Assembly (NCBI GenBank): GCA_027587225.1
Contig: JAPDDQ010000044.1
Location: 1-64,000, forward strand
Direction: 5' to 3'
DNA: 64,000 nucleotides
DNA from: Solirubrobacter taibaiensis
GTDB taxonomy: Bacteria; Actinomycetota; Thermoleophilia; Solirubrobacterales; Solirubrobacteraceae
This document shows, piece after piece, positions 49,667 through 59,395 of the stretch. Below the pieces are notes generated by a model that ran no database searches, had not been told where the DNA came from, and worked only from the letters and a program-made list of their open reading frames with translations. Made by a program: the position numbers and the translations under genes. Position 1 is the stretch's first letter. The number at the start of each line of letters is the position of its first letter.

Positions 49667-51238
49667 ATGGATCCGAACCGGGTCATCATCTTTGACACCA
49701 CGCTGCGTGACGGCGAGCAGTCGCCGGGCATCAGCCTCAACACGAACGAGAAGCTGGAGATCGCGCATCAGCTCGCGCGGCTCGGCGTCGACGTGATCGA
49801 GGCTGGATTCCCGATCGCGTCCCCGGGGGACTTCCAGGCTGTACAAGCGATCGCCCGGGAGGTGCACGGCCCGGTCATCGCGGGCCTCGCGCGCGCTCAC
49901 GCGGCCGACATCGAGCGCGCCGCCGAGGCCGTCAAGGACGCGGACCGCCCGCGCGTGCACACGTTCATCTCCACGAGCGACATCCACATCCAGCACCAGC
50001 TGCAGTCCACGCGCGAGGACGTGCTGGGCCAGGCCAAGGCCGCCGTCGCCCACGCGCGCTCGCTGGTCGAGGACGTCGAGTTCAGCCCGATGGACGCCAC
50101 CCGCGCCGACGTCGACTTCACCGCCGAGGTGGTCGCCGCCGCGATCGCCGAGGGCGCGACCACCATCAACATCCCGGACACGGTCGGCTACGCCATGCCG
50201 CTCGAGTACGCGGCGTTCCTGACCGGCCTGTATGAGCGCGTCCCGGAGCTGAAGAACGTCGTGCTGTCGGTCCACTGCCACGACGACCTCGGCCTCGCCG
50301 TGGCGAACTCGTTCTCCGGGCTGCAGGCGGGCGCGCGGCAGGTGGAGTGCGCGATCAACGGCCTCGGCGAGCGCGCGGGCAACGCGTCGCTGGAGGAGAT
50401 CGTGATGCTGCTCAAGACGCGCGAGGAGCACATCGGCTTCACCACGGAGATCAACACGCGCGAGATCGCGAAGACCTCGCGGCTGATCTCGCGCCTGACC
50501 GGCTACGCCGTGCAGCCCAACAAGGCCATCGTGGGCCGCAACGCGTTCCAGCACGAGTCCGGCATCCACCAGGACGGCGTGCTCAAGGAGCGCTCCACCT
50601 ACGAGATCATGTCCGCCGCCTCCGTCGGCCTCGACGACGCGAACTCGATCGTGCTCGGCAAGCACTCCGGCCGCCACGCGCTGCAGTCCGCGCTGATGGA
50701 CCTCGGCTACCAGGTCTCCGGCCAGACGCTCAACCAGGCGTTCAAGCGCTTCAAGGAGATCGCGGACAAGAAGAAGCAGGTCACGGCGCTGGACCTCGAG
50801 GCGCTCGTCACCGACGAGCTCCGGGCCGACGCCGGCGCCTACACGCTCGAGTGGTTCGACGTGGAGGCTTCCACGCGCCGCCCGCCGCACGCCACGGTCT
50901 CCATCCTCACGCCCGCGGGGGAGAGCGTCCGCGGCGACTTCACCGGCGACGGCCCGATCGACGCCGTCTTCCGTGCCATCAACGCCGCCACCACGCGCGA
51001 GGTCAAGCTCCGCGACTTCCGCATCGACGCCATCACGTCCGGCCAGGACGCGCTCGGCGAAGCGAGCGTGGTGCTCGAGCTCTCCGGCCAGAACGCGTCC
51101 GGCCAGGGCGTCAGCACCGACATCATCGAGGCCGCCGCGCTGGCGTACATCCGCGCGCTCTCGAACGTCGAGAGCAAGGTCCTTCTCGCGGCCGATTCGG
51201 CTGAGAACGAGGAACCCGTGCTCACCCAGACGCCGTAG
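49667..51238 (+). CDS. leuA: 2-isopropylmalate synthase
   Basis: The protein has 523 residues from ATG 49667, with AAAGGAG 7 bases upstream. It condenses acetyl-CoA with 2-oxoisovalerate, the committed step of leucine synthesis. Signatures are IIFDTTLRDGEQSPGISL, VIEAGFPIASPGD, FSPMDATRADVDF, SVHCHDDLGLAVANSFSGLQAGARQVECAINGLGERAGNASLEE and FQHESGIHQDGVLKE. The C-terminal LeuA regulatory domain (~residues 390-510) is the leucine feedback site. leuC, leuD and leuB are 4 kb away in another operon. Confidence 0.97.
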   Translation: MDPNRVIIFDTTLRDGEQSPGISLNTNEKLEIAHQLARLGVDVIEAGFPIASPGDFQAVQAIAREVHGPVIAGLARAHAADIERAAEAVKDADRPRVHTFISTSDIHIQHQLQSTREDVLGQAKAAVAHARSLVEDVEFSPMDATRADVDFTAEVVAAAIAEGATTINIPDTVGYAMPLEYAAFLTGLYERVPELKNVVLSVHCHDDLGLAVANSFSGLQAGARQVECAINGLGERAGNASLEEIVMLLKTREEHIGFTTEINTREIAKTSRLISRLTGYAVQPNKAIVGRNAFQHESGIHQDGVLKERSTYEIMSAASVGLDDANSIVLGKHSGRHALQSALMDLGYQVSGQTLNQAFKRFKEIADKKKQVTALDLEALVTDELRADAGAYTLEWFDVEASTRRPPHATVSILTPAGESVRGDFTGDGPIDAVFRAINAATTREVKLRDFRIDAITSGQDALGEASVVLELSGQNASGQGVSTDIIEAAALAYIRALSNVESKVLLAADSAENEEPVLTQTP

Positions 51239-51245
51239 CCGCGGC

Positions 51246-53753
51246 TCAGACCTGCGCGAGGGCGGCGATCGCCGCGTGCACGTCCACCGGTCGCCCGACG
51301 TGGTGGCCCTGCACGAGGTCGACGCCGAGCTCGCGCAGCAGGTCCTCGGTCTCCTGGTCCTCGACGAACTCGGCCACGGTCTCCTTGCCCAGCCCGGAGG
51401 CCGTGTGGACGAGGCTCTCGAGGATCACGCGATCGGCCGGCGTGGTCGTGCACTGGCGCACGAACTCGCCGTCGATCTTGAGGATGTCGAATGGCAGCTG
51501 CTTGAGGTAGACGAACGAGCTGAACCCGGCGCCGAAGTCGTCGAGGGCGAGCCGGCAGCCGATGTCGGTGAGCGCGGTCGCGAACGCGCGGGCCTGCTCG
51601 AGGTTGCCGACGGCGGCCGTCTCGGTGATCTCGAACACGAGCCGGCACGGGTCCACGCCCGTGCGGGCGAACTCGGCCCGAATCTTCTCGAGCAGCGCCG
51701 GCTCGCCCAGTGAACGGCCGGAGAGGTTCACGTGGAACGCGACGTCGCGGCCTGAGTAGACGTCGAGGATCGAGATCGCGTTGCGGACGACCCACAGGTC
51801 GATCTCCCCGATCAGCCCGAACTCCTCCGCCACGCCGAGGAACGCGGCCGGGGGGAGCACGCCGCCGTCCGGCTCGCGCATACGCAGCAGCAGCTCGTGA
51901 TGGACGATCTCGCCGCTGCACAGGCTCCGGATCGGCTGCGCCACGAGGAAGAAGCGGTTCTCGGCGAGCGCGGCGCGGACCCGGGCGACGGCGATCAGCC
52001 GGTCGCGCGTGTGCGACCGTGCGCTCGTCTCGTCGTAGACCGCGAGCCGGCCGCGACCGTCGGCCTTGGCGTCGTACATGGCCAGGTCCGCGGCCACGAG
52101 TGCGGCGTCCGGGTCCTCGAGCGCAGGCGTCAGCATCGCCACGCCGACGCTGATCGACAGCGCGTGGCTGCCGGTCTCGCTCTCGAACCGGCCGGCGTCG
52201 AACACATCGACCAGTCGCTGGGCCGTCACCCGGGCCACGTGCTCGTCCGCGTCGGCCAGCAGGATTGCGAACTCGTCGCCGCCCATCCGCGCGACCGCGT
52301 CGCCGTCCCGGACGACGCTGGTGATCAGGTCCGCCGCCGCGACGAGCACCTCGTCGCCCGCGCCGTGGCCGTGGAGGTCGTTGATCGCCTTGAAGTGGTC
52401 CAGGTCCAGGAGCAGGACGGCGCCGCCGGCCCGCGTGCGTTGGTGCGCCTCGAGGATGCGGCTGAGCCCGCGGCGGTTGAGGAGGTCGGTCAGGGAGTCG
52501 TGCTCGGCCTGGTGTACAAGCTGGGCCTCGAACTCCCGGCGGTGCTGGATGTCGACCGCCTGGACGAGCGTGAGCCGCTCGTCGGGGAGGAAGGTCACGT
52601 GCTGCTCGGTCCAGCGCACACCGCGTGTCGTGTTCAGACGCGCCTCGACCTGGATCGACTGGCCCGGACGCGCGGCGGCGTCGGCGAACGCCGCGACCAG
52701 CCGGCCCTGGTCGTCCGCGAAGGCGAACCGCCGGTTGGCGTCGGAGCGCAGCTCGGCCTCGGTGCAGCCGATGAGATCGCAAAGCGCCTGATTGACGCGC
52801 ACCACCGTCCCCGAGCGATCGATCAACGTCATCCCGATCGGCGCGGCGGCGAAGACATCGGCGAAGCGGCGCTCGGCGCGGTCGCGACCGCCCTCCAGCA
52901 GCGTGCGGCTGGAACGCCACCAGCGGCTGAGCACCAGCAACAGGGTGACCAGCAGCCCGCCGATGGTCGCCACCGGTCCGAGCTCGAGCCCGGCGGCCCC
53001 CGCCGTGTGCGTCTGCACGGTCCAGGAGCGACCGGCGAACACGAACGAGCTTCCCGGCGACGCCGGATCCACCGGCCCGGTCGCGAACGCGTCGGTGCCG
53101 TCGATCCGGACGCGCACCGCGGTGCCCGGAGCCACCACGCCACGGACAGCGGCGCGCGCGTCGCCGATCGTGAACGAGCCGACGGCCATGCCGACGACGT
53201 CGTCGAGCGTGTGCCGGCCGCCGGGCCGGTAGACCGGCGCATAGATGACCAGGCCCGGGCGCGCCCGCACGGCGAGCGTGACGAGCGGCGTCGACTGCGC
53301 GCTCCCGGTCACGACGGATCGCAGCATCGACACACGCCGCGTCGGGTCCTGAAAGGGGTCATAGCCCTTCGCGCGCCGGCGGGCGGACGCGTCGGGCGTG
53401 GCCGCGTAGCGGATCGGGAACCGCGTTGCCGTCGGTCCCTCGACCTTCTCGAGCCAGTAGAAGGCGTTCCCGGTCTCGATCATCGGCTGCGTGAAGGCGT
53501 GGAACTCGCGCTCGTTGACCGCGTCGCTGGCGACGAACAGCCCGCGGACGTCGAGCAGGCGGTTCTCGATCCCGGACGTGAGCATCTGGAGCGCGCCGAC
53601 GGCCTGCGCGCGGGCCTTGGTGTCGCGCGCCTGCTCCTGGGCGGCATCGGCGCGGAAGGCCAGGAGGGAGACGAGTGCCGTGAGGGCGAGTCCGAAGAGC
53701 GCGGCGAAGGCGGTGAGGCGCGAGCGCGAGTCAGCATGGAAACCCTTCGCCAT
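51246..53753 (-). CDS. CHASE-PAS-GGDEF-EAL cyclic-di-GMP signalling protein
   Basis: The protein has 835 residues from ATG 53753. An N-terminal membrane segment (TAFAALFGLALTALVSLLAF), an extracellular CHASE-like domain (~40-230; FYWLEKVEGP, VVTGSAQSTPLVTL) and a second membrane segment near 265 precede a PAS domain (PIGMTLIDRSGTVVRVNQAL), a GGDEF domain with intact RMGGDEFAILLAD, and an EAL domain. The EAL motif reads HHELLLRM (ELL in place of EAL, with Glu kept), with ITETAAV, LDDFGAGFSSF and KETVAEFVED also present. Both cyclase and phosphodiesterase centres may work. It is convergent with leuA, 7 bases apart. Confidence 0.93.
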   Translation of the reverse strand: MAKGFHADSRSRLTAFAALFGLALTALVSLLAFRADAAQEQARDTKARAQAVGALQMLTSGIENRLLDVRGLFVASDAVNEREFHAFTQPMIETGNAFYWLEKVEGPTATRFPIRYAATPDASARRRAKGYDPFQDPTRRVSMLRSVVTGSAQSTPLVTLAVRARPGLVIYAPVYRPGGRHTLDDVVGMAVGSFTIGDARAAVRGVVAPGTAVRVRIDGTDAFATGPVDPASPGSSFVFAGRSWTVQTHTAGAAGLELGPVATIGGLLVTLLLVLSRWWRSSRTLLEGGRDRAERRFADVFAAAPIGMTLIDRSGTVVRVNQALCDLIGCTEAELRSDANRRFAFADDQGRLVAAFADAAARPGQSIQVEARLNTTRGVRWTEQHVTFLPDERLTLVQAVDIQHRREFEAQLVHQAEHDSLTDLLNRRGLSRILEAHQRTRAGGAVLLLDLDHFKAINDLHGHGAGDEVLVAAADLITSVVRDGDAVARMGGDEFAILLADADEHVARVTAQRLVDVFDAGRFESETGSHALSISVGVAMLTPALEDPDAALVAADLAMYDAKADGRGRLAVYDETSARSHTRDRLIAVARVRAALAENRFFLVAQPIRSLCSGEIVHHELLLRMREPDGGVLPPAAFLGVAEEFGLIGEIDLWVVRNAISILDVYSGRDVAFHVNLSGRSLGEPALLEKIRAEFARTGVDPCRLVFEITETAAVGNLEQARAFATALTDIGCRLALDDFGAGFSSFVYLKQLPFDILKIDGEFVRQCTTTPADRVILESLVHTASGLGKETVAEFVEDQETEDLLRELGVDLVQGHHVGRPVDVHAAIAALAQV

Positions 53754-53810
53754 TCGCGCTCCAATCGGCCGCGAACCGCGTGGGCTTGAGCGTAGTTGGC
53801 GCGTTCGGAC

Positions 53811-54719
53811 TCAGGCCGCGCGGCGGCCCTGCGCGTAGCCCGCCGTGGCGACGGCGTCGCGGCGCGACGCATCCATCAGGTTCGGGCCCATCGCCTTCAG
53901 GGACGCGTCGTCGGGAACGATCGTCGTCACCGTCGCCCCGCGCCCGCGCAGCGCGGACGTCTCCCGGCTCAGCGCCAGCGACGTCGCGGTCCGCAGCGGC
54001 GTCATCGCCGCCCCCGCTGTCGGGACGAGCGCGAGCACCCGCGAACCGTTTCCACTCGGCACGGCGTCGAGGTTGGTCGGGCTCCAGACACCGCCATCGA
54101 CGTACTCGCGCTCCCCGATCTGCACCGGGGAGAACAGCCAGGGCACCGAACAGGAGGCGAGCACGGCCTCCGCGACCGTCGCGCGCGGCGCGTCCGGTGC
54201 GCCGAACATCACCCGCTTCCCGTTGCCGCGATCCACGGCCGAGATCCGCAGCCGCCCGTCGAAGCGCGCGCCGAGCGCTTCGATCTGCCCGCCCAGGCCC
54301 CCGAGCGTGCGGTCGGGTCGCGGCGCCCGGCGCAGCACGACCGCCCGGGCCACGCGACCGGCGGGTGCGGTCACGGACAGCGCCACGTTCGCGAATGGCG
54401 TCGCGGCGGCGCGGGCGGCCTTGCCGACGACCTCGAACCGTGCCGTCTCCGGCTCCTCCTCGATCTCGTCCGGCACCGCGCGCGCCCACTCGCGGGCGGC
54501 GCGCTCGCCGGCGTCGGGGCGCCGCCCGGCGGCGAGCGTCGCGGCCACGATCGAACCCGCCGACGTCCCGAGCAGGTACTCGCACTCGCGGAAGTCCAGG
54601 CCGGCGGAAGCCTCGAGGCCGTTCAGCACACCGCGCAGCCATGCCTCGCCGAGGGTGCCGCCCGCCCCGAGCACCAGCGCATCCGGTTCGATCACCTCAC
54701 CCACGGTAACGGGGGACAA
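53811..54719 (-). CDS. Patatin-like phospholipase (RssA-type)
   Basis: TTG 54719 gives 302 residues; in-frame GTG codons a few residues later are equally possible starts. Patatin features are LVLGAGGTLGEAWLRGVL (oxyanion loop), the nucleophile elbow LLGTSAGSIVAATLAAG, and the catalytic Asp in YVDGGVWSPTNLD. It should be a cytosolic or membrane-associated lipid acyl hydrolase. It lies 57 bases downstream (in its reading direction, upstream of) the GGDEF gene start and may be transcribed with it. Confidence 0.88.
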   Translation of the reverse strand: MSPVTVGEVIEPDALVLGAGGTLGEAWLRGVLNGLEASAGLDFRECEYLLGTSAGSIVAATLAAGRRPDAGERAAREWARAVPDEIEEEPETARFEVVGKAARAAATPFANVALSVTAPAGRVARAVVLRRAPRPDRTLGGLGGQIEALGARFDGRLRISAVDRGNGKRVMFGAPDAPRATVAEAVLASCSVPWLFSPVQIGEREYVDGGVWSPTNLDAVPSGNGSRVLALVPTAGAAMTPLRTATSLALSRETSALRGRGATVTTIVPDDASLKAMGPNLMDASRRDAVATAGYAQGRRAA

Positions 54720-54892
54720 AGTTCACGGCCCGCCCGAGAAGCGGTCATGCGACCCCGACGGCGTTTCCGGGCGCGACGGTCCGGAAACCTCCACCTTGAG
54801 CACCTGTCCAAGACGTACCGTGCGCCGGGGAACGCGCGCGGCACCTAAGAGGAGCCGCGACATGCTGTCCCACTGGCGTAACTGACGTGTGC

Positions 54893-54920
54893 ACGGCTGT
54901 ACGTGATAACGTACAGCCGT
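54893..54920. promoter_or_regulatory. 28-bp palindromic operator over the XRE-cupin promoter
   Basis: Perfect 12-base arms (ACGGCTGTACGT at 54893-54904 and its complement at 54909-54920) flank GATA. The right arm ends one base before the XRE gene ATG. A -10-like TAACGT (54907-54912) lies inside it, 9 bases before the ATG, so a dimer bound here would block transcription of the regulator and the leu operon behind it. Confidence 0.7.
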
Positions 54921-54921
54921 A

Positions 54922-55506
54922 ATGGCGGCTGCTGCCGATCCCACCATCGTGGCCGTCGGTCCGCGCGTAAAGGCCCTGCGAGAGGCGATGGATCTCTCGC
55001 TGCGGGACCTTTCCGAGCGCTCCGGCGTGTCCGCTCCGATGCTCAGCCAGGTCGAGCGCGGAGAAACGAGCCCGACGCTCCAGGTGGCCAGCCGCATCGC
55101 TTCCGGGTTGGAGCTGCGCTTGTCGCAGCTCCTGCGCCTGGACGAGGAGAGCGCCGTGTCCATCGTGCGCCGGGGCGAGGGTCGCCGCGGCGGAACGGGC
55201 GGCCACGCCTACGAGCTCCTCACCCCGCCGTTGCCCGGCCTGCGCGCCGAGGTCACGCGCCACACGCTCGCTCCCGGTGCCGTCACCGGCGGCCCGGGTG
55301 ACCCGCCGCGGCACGAGCCCGGCGCGCGTGAGACGGCACTCGTCGAACGCGGCACACTGACCTTGCATGTCGAAGATGCGCAACACGAGCTGCACGCTGG
55401 TGACTGCGTGACCTTCGACGCCGACCTAGCCCACCACTTCGCCAACCTCGGGAAGGAGGAGGCCGTCTTGCTGGCGATCGTGTCAGCCGGCCTGCGCCGT
55501 TCATGA
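54922..55506 (+). CDS. XRE-family regulator with C-terminal cupin domain
   Basis: The protein has 194 residues from ATG 54922, one base after the palindrome and without a ribosome-binding site, so probably leaderless. The helix-turn-helix spans VKALREAMDLSLRDLSERSGVSAPMLSQVERGETSPTL (~residues 16-55). The C-terminal cupin (~100-190) shows APGAVTGGPGDPPRHEPGARETALVERGTLTL and GDCVTFDADLAHHFAN, the usual small-molecule pocket. XRE-cupin proteins often control amino-acid or amine genes. Its stop overlaps the leuC start (ATGA), placing it as the first gene of the leu/ilv operon and making it the likely local regulator. Confidence 0.9.
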   Translation: MAAAADPTIVAVGPRVKALREAMDLSLRDLSERSGVSAPMLSQVERGETSPTLQVASRIASGLELRLSQLLRLDEESAVSIVRRGEGRRGGTGGHAYELLTPPLPGLRAEVTRHTLAPGAVTGGPGDPPRHEPGARETALVERGTLTLHVEDAQHELHAGDCVTFDADLAHHFANLGKEEAVLLAIVSAGLRRS

Positions 55507-56873
55507 CCCCCACCACGCTGTTCGACAAGATCTGGTCCGCGCACGAGATCGCGCCGGGGCTCATCTTCATCGACCTCCACCTCGTGCACGAGGTGACGAG
55601 CCCGCAGGCGTTCGAGGGCCTCCGGCTCGCGGGCCGCGAGGTCCGCCGCCCGGACCGCACGCTCGCCACCGCCGACCACAACGTCCCGACGGACGGCACG
55701 CCGGTCAGCGCGAAGATCCGCGACGCCCTCTCCCGCCGCCAGGTGGAGGCGCTGGAGAACAACTGCGACGAGTTCGGCATCCCGGTCTACTCGCTGGGCT
55801 CCGAGCGCCAGGGGATCGTGCACATCATCGGCCCGGAGCTCGGCGTCACGCAGCCGGGCATGACGATCGTCTGCGGCGACTCCCACACCGCCACACACGG
55901 CGCGTTCGGGGCGCTCGCGTTCGGCATCGGCACGTCCGAGGTCGAGCACGTCCTGGCCACTCAGACGCTCTCCCAGCCCAAGCCGAAGTCGATGCGGATC
56001 AACTACGTCGGCGAGCTCGGCCACGGCGTTACGGCCAAGGACCTCATCCTCGGCACGATCGGCCAGATGGGCACCAACGGCGCCGCCGGCCACGTCGTCG
56101 AGTTCGCGGGCGACGTGATCCGCGGGTTCTCGATGGAGCAGCGGATGACAGTGTGCAACATGACGATCGAGGGCGGCGGCCGCGCGGGCATGATCGCGCC
56201 GGACGAGACCACCTTCGAGTGGGTCAAGGGCCGCGTCGGCGCGCCGGAGGACTTCGAGGAGGCGCTCGCCTACTGGCGCACGCTGAAGACCGACGAGGGC
56301 GCCACCTTCGACCGCGAGATCACCGTCGACGCGTCGAAGATCTCGCCGCTGGTCACCTGGGGCACCACCCCTGGGCAGGTCGTCGGCGTCGCGGGCGAGG
56401 TGCCCGCGCCGACCACCGAGACCGACGAGCGCTCGCTCGTCTACATGGGGCTGGAAGCGGGCACGCGGATCACGGAGCTGCAGCTGGACCGCATCTTCAT
56501 CGGCTCCTGCACCAACGGCCGCATCGGCGACCTGCGCGCCGCCGCGGAGATGATCAAGGGCCGCAAGGTCGCGTCCACCGTCAAGAACGCGATGGTCGTC
56601 CCGGGCTCGGTGCAGGTGGCCAAGCAGGCCGAGTCCGAGGGCCTGGACCAGATCTTCCGCGAGGCCGGCTTCGACTGGCGCACGGCGGGTTGCTCGATGT
56701 GCCTGGGCATGAACCCCGACACGCTCGATCCGGGTGAGCGCTGCGCGTCCACCTCCAACCGCAACTTCGAGGGCCGCCAGGGCCGCGGTGGGCGTACCCA
56801 CCTCGTCTCGCCGGCGATGGCCGCGGCCGCCGCCATCGAGGGCCACTTCGTCGACATCCGGGAGTGGAACTAG
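55503..56873 (+). CDS. leuC: 3-isopropylmalate dehydratase large subunit
   Basis: The protein has 456 residues from ATG 55503. It isomerises 2- to 3-isopropylmalate with LeuD through a [4Fe-4S] cluster. Features are TLFDKIWSAHEIAPG, TADHNVPTDG, VCGDSHTATHGAFGALAFGIGTSEVEHVLATQ, and the cluster cysteines in IGSCTNGRIGDL and AGCSMCLGMNPD. It is coupled to the regulator by ATGA. leuD follows after 3 bases. With CimA downstream, the complex probably also processes citramalate. Confidence 0.97.
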   Translation: MTPTTLFDKIWSAHEIAPGLIFIDLHLVHEVTSPQAFEGLRLAGREVRRPDRTLATADHNVPTDGTPVSAKIRDALSRRQVEALENNCDEFGIPVYSLGSERQGIVHIIGPELGVTQPGMTIVCGDSHTATHGAFGALAFGIGTSEVEHVLATQTLSQPKPKSMRINYVGELGHGVTAKDLILGTIGQMGTNGAAGHVVEFAGDVIRGFSMEQRMTVCNMTIEGGGRAGMIAPDETTFEWVKGRVGAPEDFEEALAYWRTLKTDEGATFDREITVDASKISPLVTWGTTPGQVVGVAGEVPAPTTETDERSLVYMGLEAGTRITELQLDRIFIGSCTNGRIGDLRAAAEMIKGRKVASTVKNAMVVPGSVQVAKQAESEGLDQIFREAGFDWRTAGCSMCLGMNPDTLDPGERCASTSNRNFEGRQGRGGRTHLVSPAMAAAAAIEGHFVDIREWN

Positions 56874-56876
56874 CCC

Positions 56877-57437
56877 ATGGACCCGATCCAGGTCATCTCC
56901 GGCCCCGTCACGTCGCTCAAGCGCGCGGACGTGGACACGGACCAGATCATCCCCAAGCAGTTCCTCAAGCGGATCGAGCGCACCGGCTTCGGTGAGTTCC
57001 TGTTCTACGACTGGGCGCAAGAGGACGGCTGGTCGCTGCCCAAGAACCCGATTCTCGCCACCGGCCCGAACTTCGGCTGCGGCTCCAGCCGTGAGCACGC
57101 CCCGTGGGCGCTGCAGGACTACGGCTTCCAGGCGATCATCGCGTCCTCGTTCGCGGACATCTTCTTCTCCAACTGCACGAAGATCGGCGTGGTGCCGGTC
57201 GTGCTGCCGGAGGAGGAGGTCAAGGCCGTGATGGAGGCGGGCGAGGCCGAGGTCGACCTCGAGGCGCTGGAAGTGCGCTTCGCCGGCCGCGCCGTGCCGT
57301 TCGAGCTGGACGCCGACCGCCGCCACCGCCTGCTGAACGGGCTCGACGACATCGCGCTCACGCTGCAGAACGCCGACGAGATCTCGACCTACGAGTCCTC
57401 GCGCGAACGTCCCGGTCCCGTCACCCTGAACCTCTAG
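56877..57437 (+). CDS. leuD: 3-isopropylmalate dehydratase small subunit
   Basis: The protein has 186 residues from ATG 56877. Signatures are VDTDQIIPKQFLKRIERTGFGEFLFYDW, GPNFGCGSSREHAPWALQDYGFQAIIASSFADIF, and NCTKIGVVPVVL. It forms the heterodimer with LeuC. There is no separate ribosome-binding site, consistent with reinitiation after leuC. leuB starts 4 bases later. Confidence 0.96.
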   Translation: MDPIQVISGPVTSLKRADVDTDQIIPKQFLKRIERTGFGEFLFYDWAQEDGWSLPKNPILATGPNFGCGSSREHAPWALQDYGFQAIIASSFADIFFSNCTKIGVVPVVLPEEEVKAVMEAGEAEVDLEALEVRFAGRAVPFELDADRRHRLLNGLDDIALTLQNADEISTYESSRERPGPVTLNL

Positions 57438-57441
57438 GAAC

Positions 57442-58467
<1,026 letters not shown>

Positions 58468-58468
58468 C

Positions 58469-59395
58469 GTGAGCCATCAGATCTGGATGAACGGCGATCT
58501 CGTCCCGCACGAGGACGCCAAGGTCCACGTGCTCACGCACGCGCTGCACTACGGCACGAGCGTGTTCGAGGGCGTGCGCGCGTACGAGACGCCCGACGGC
58601 GGGTCCGCGGTATTCCGCCACCAGGACCACATCGACCGCCTGTTCCGGTCCTCTGCGCTGTACCACATGGAGATCCCGTACACCAAGGACGAGATCCGCC
58701 AGGCGACGTTCGAGACGATCACGGCCTCGGGCCTGAAGTCGTGTTACATCCGGCCGCTCGTGTTCCGCGGCGCCGGGCCGATGGGCCTGTACCCGCTGGA
58801 CTGCCCGGTCGACGTGATCATCGCCGTGTGGGCGTGGGGCGCGTACCTGGGTGAGGAGGGCAAGGTCAACGGCGTCCGCGCGCGGGTGTCCTCGTGGCGG
58901 CGGATCTCCGCCGACGCGCTGATCCCGACGGCCAAGGCCGGCGGGCAGTACCTGAACTCGATCCTGGCCAAGATCGAGGCCGACAAGGCCGGCTACGAGG
59001 AAGCGATCCTCCTGGACTCCAACGGCTACGTCTGCGAGGGCACGGGTGAGAACCTGTTCCTGGTCAAGGACGGGAAGGTCGCCACGCCGGGGTTCGCCAA
59101 CGACATCCTCGAGGGCATCAACCGCGCCGCGGCGATCGAGATCCTGCGCGACCAGGGCTACGAGGTCGTCGAGCGCAACATCGCCCGCGGTGAGCTCTAC
59201 CGCGCCGACGAGATCTTCATGACCGGCACCGCGGCCGAGCTGACGCCGATCCGCGAAGTCGACGACATGGCCGTCGGCGACGGCACGCGCGGCCCGGTCA
59301 CGACCGAGGTCCAGGCGATCTTCGAGGACGCGCTGCACGGGCGCTCCGAGCGCTATGCCGACTGGCTCGACAAGGTGCCCGCGGCCGTCTCATGA
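58469..59395 (+). CDS. ilvE: Branched-chain amino acid aminotransferase
   Basis: The protein has 308 residues from GTG 58469. It is a class IV PLP transaminase for the last step to Leu, Ile and Val. Features are HALHYGTSVFEGVRAYET, RPLVFRGAGPMGL, the PLP Lys in IPTAKAGGQYLNSILAK, LLDSNGYVCEGTGENLFLVKDG and FMTGTAAELTPIREVDD. Its stop overlaps the cimA start (ATGA). Confidence 0.95.
   Translation: MSHQIWMNGDLVPHEDAKVHVLTHALHYGTSVFEGVRAYETPDGGSAVFRHQDHIDRLFRSSALYHMEIPYTKDEIRQATFETITASGLKSCYIRPLVFRGAGPMGLYPLDCPVDVIIAVWAWGAYLGEEGKVNGVRARVSSWRRISADALIPTAKAGGQYLNSILAKIEADKAGYEEAILLDSNGYVCEGTGENLFLVKDGKVATPGFANDILEGINRAAAIEILRDQGYEVVERNIARGELYRADEIFMTGTAAELTPIREVDDMAVGDGTRGPVTTEVQAIFEDALHGRSERYADWLDKVPAAVS

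Noticed and set aside
54862..54885. Seven-codon frame MLSHWRN with a good AGAGGAG ribosome-binding site upstream of the XRE gene
   Set aside because: The predicted XRE promoter lies downstream of it inside the palindrome, so it would not be on that transcript, and the sequence has no run of a regulatory amino acid.
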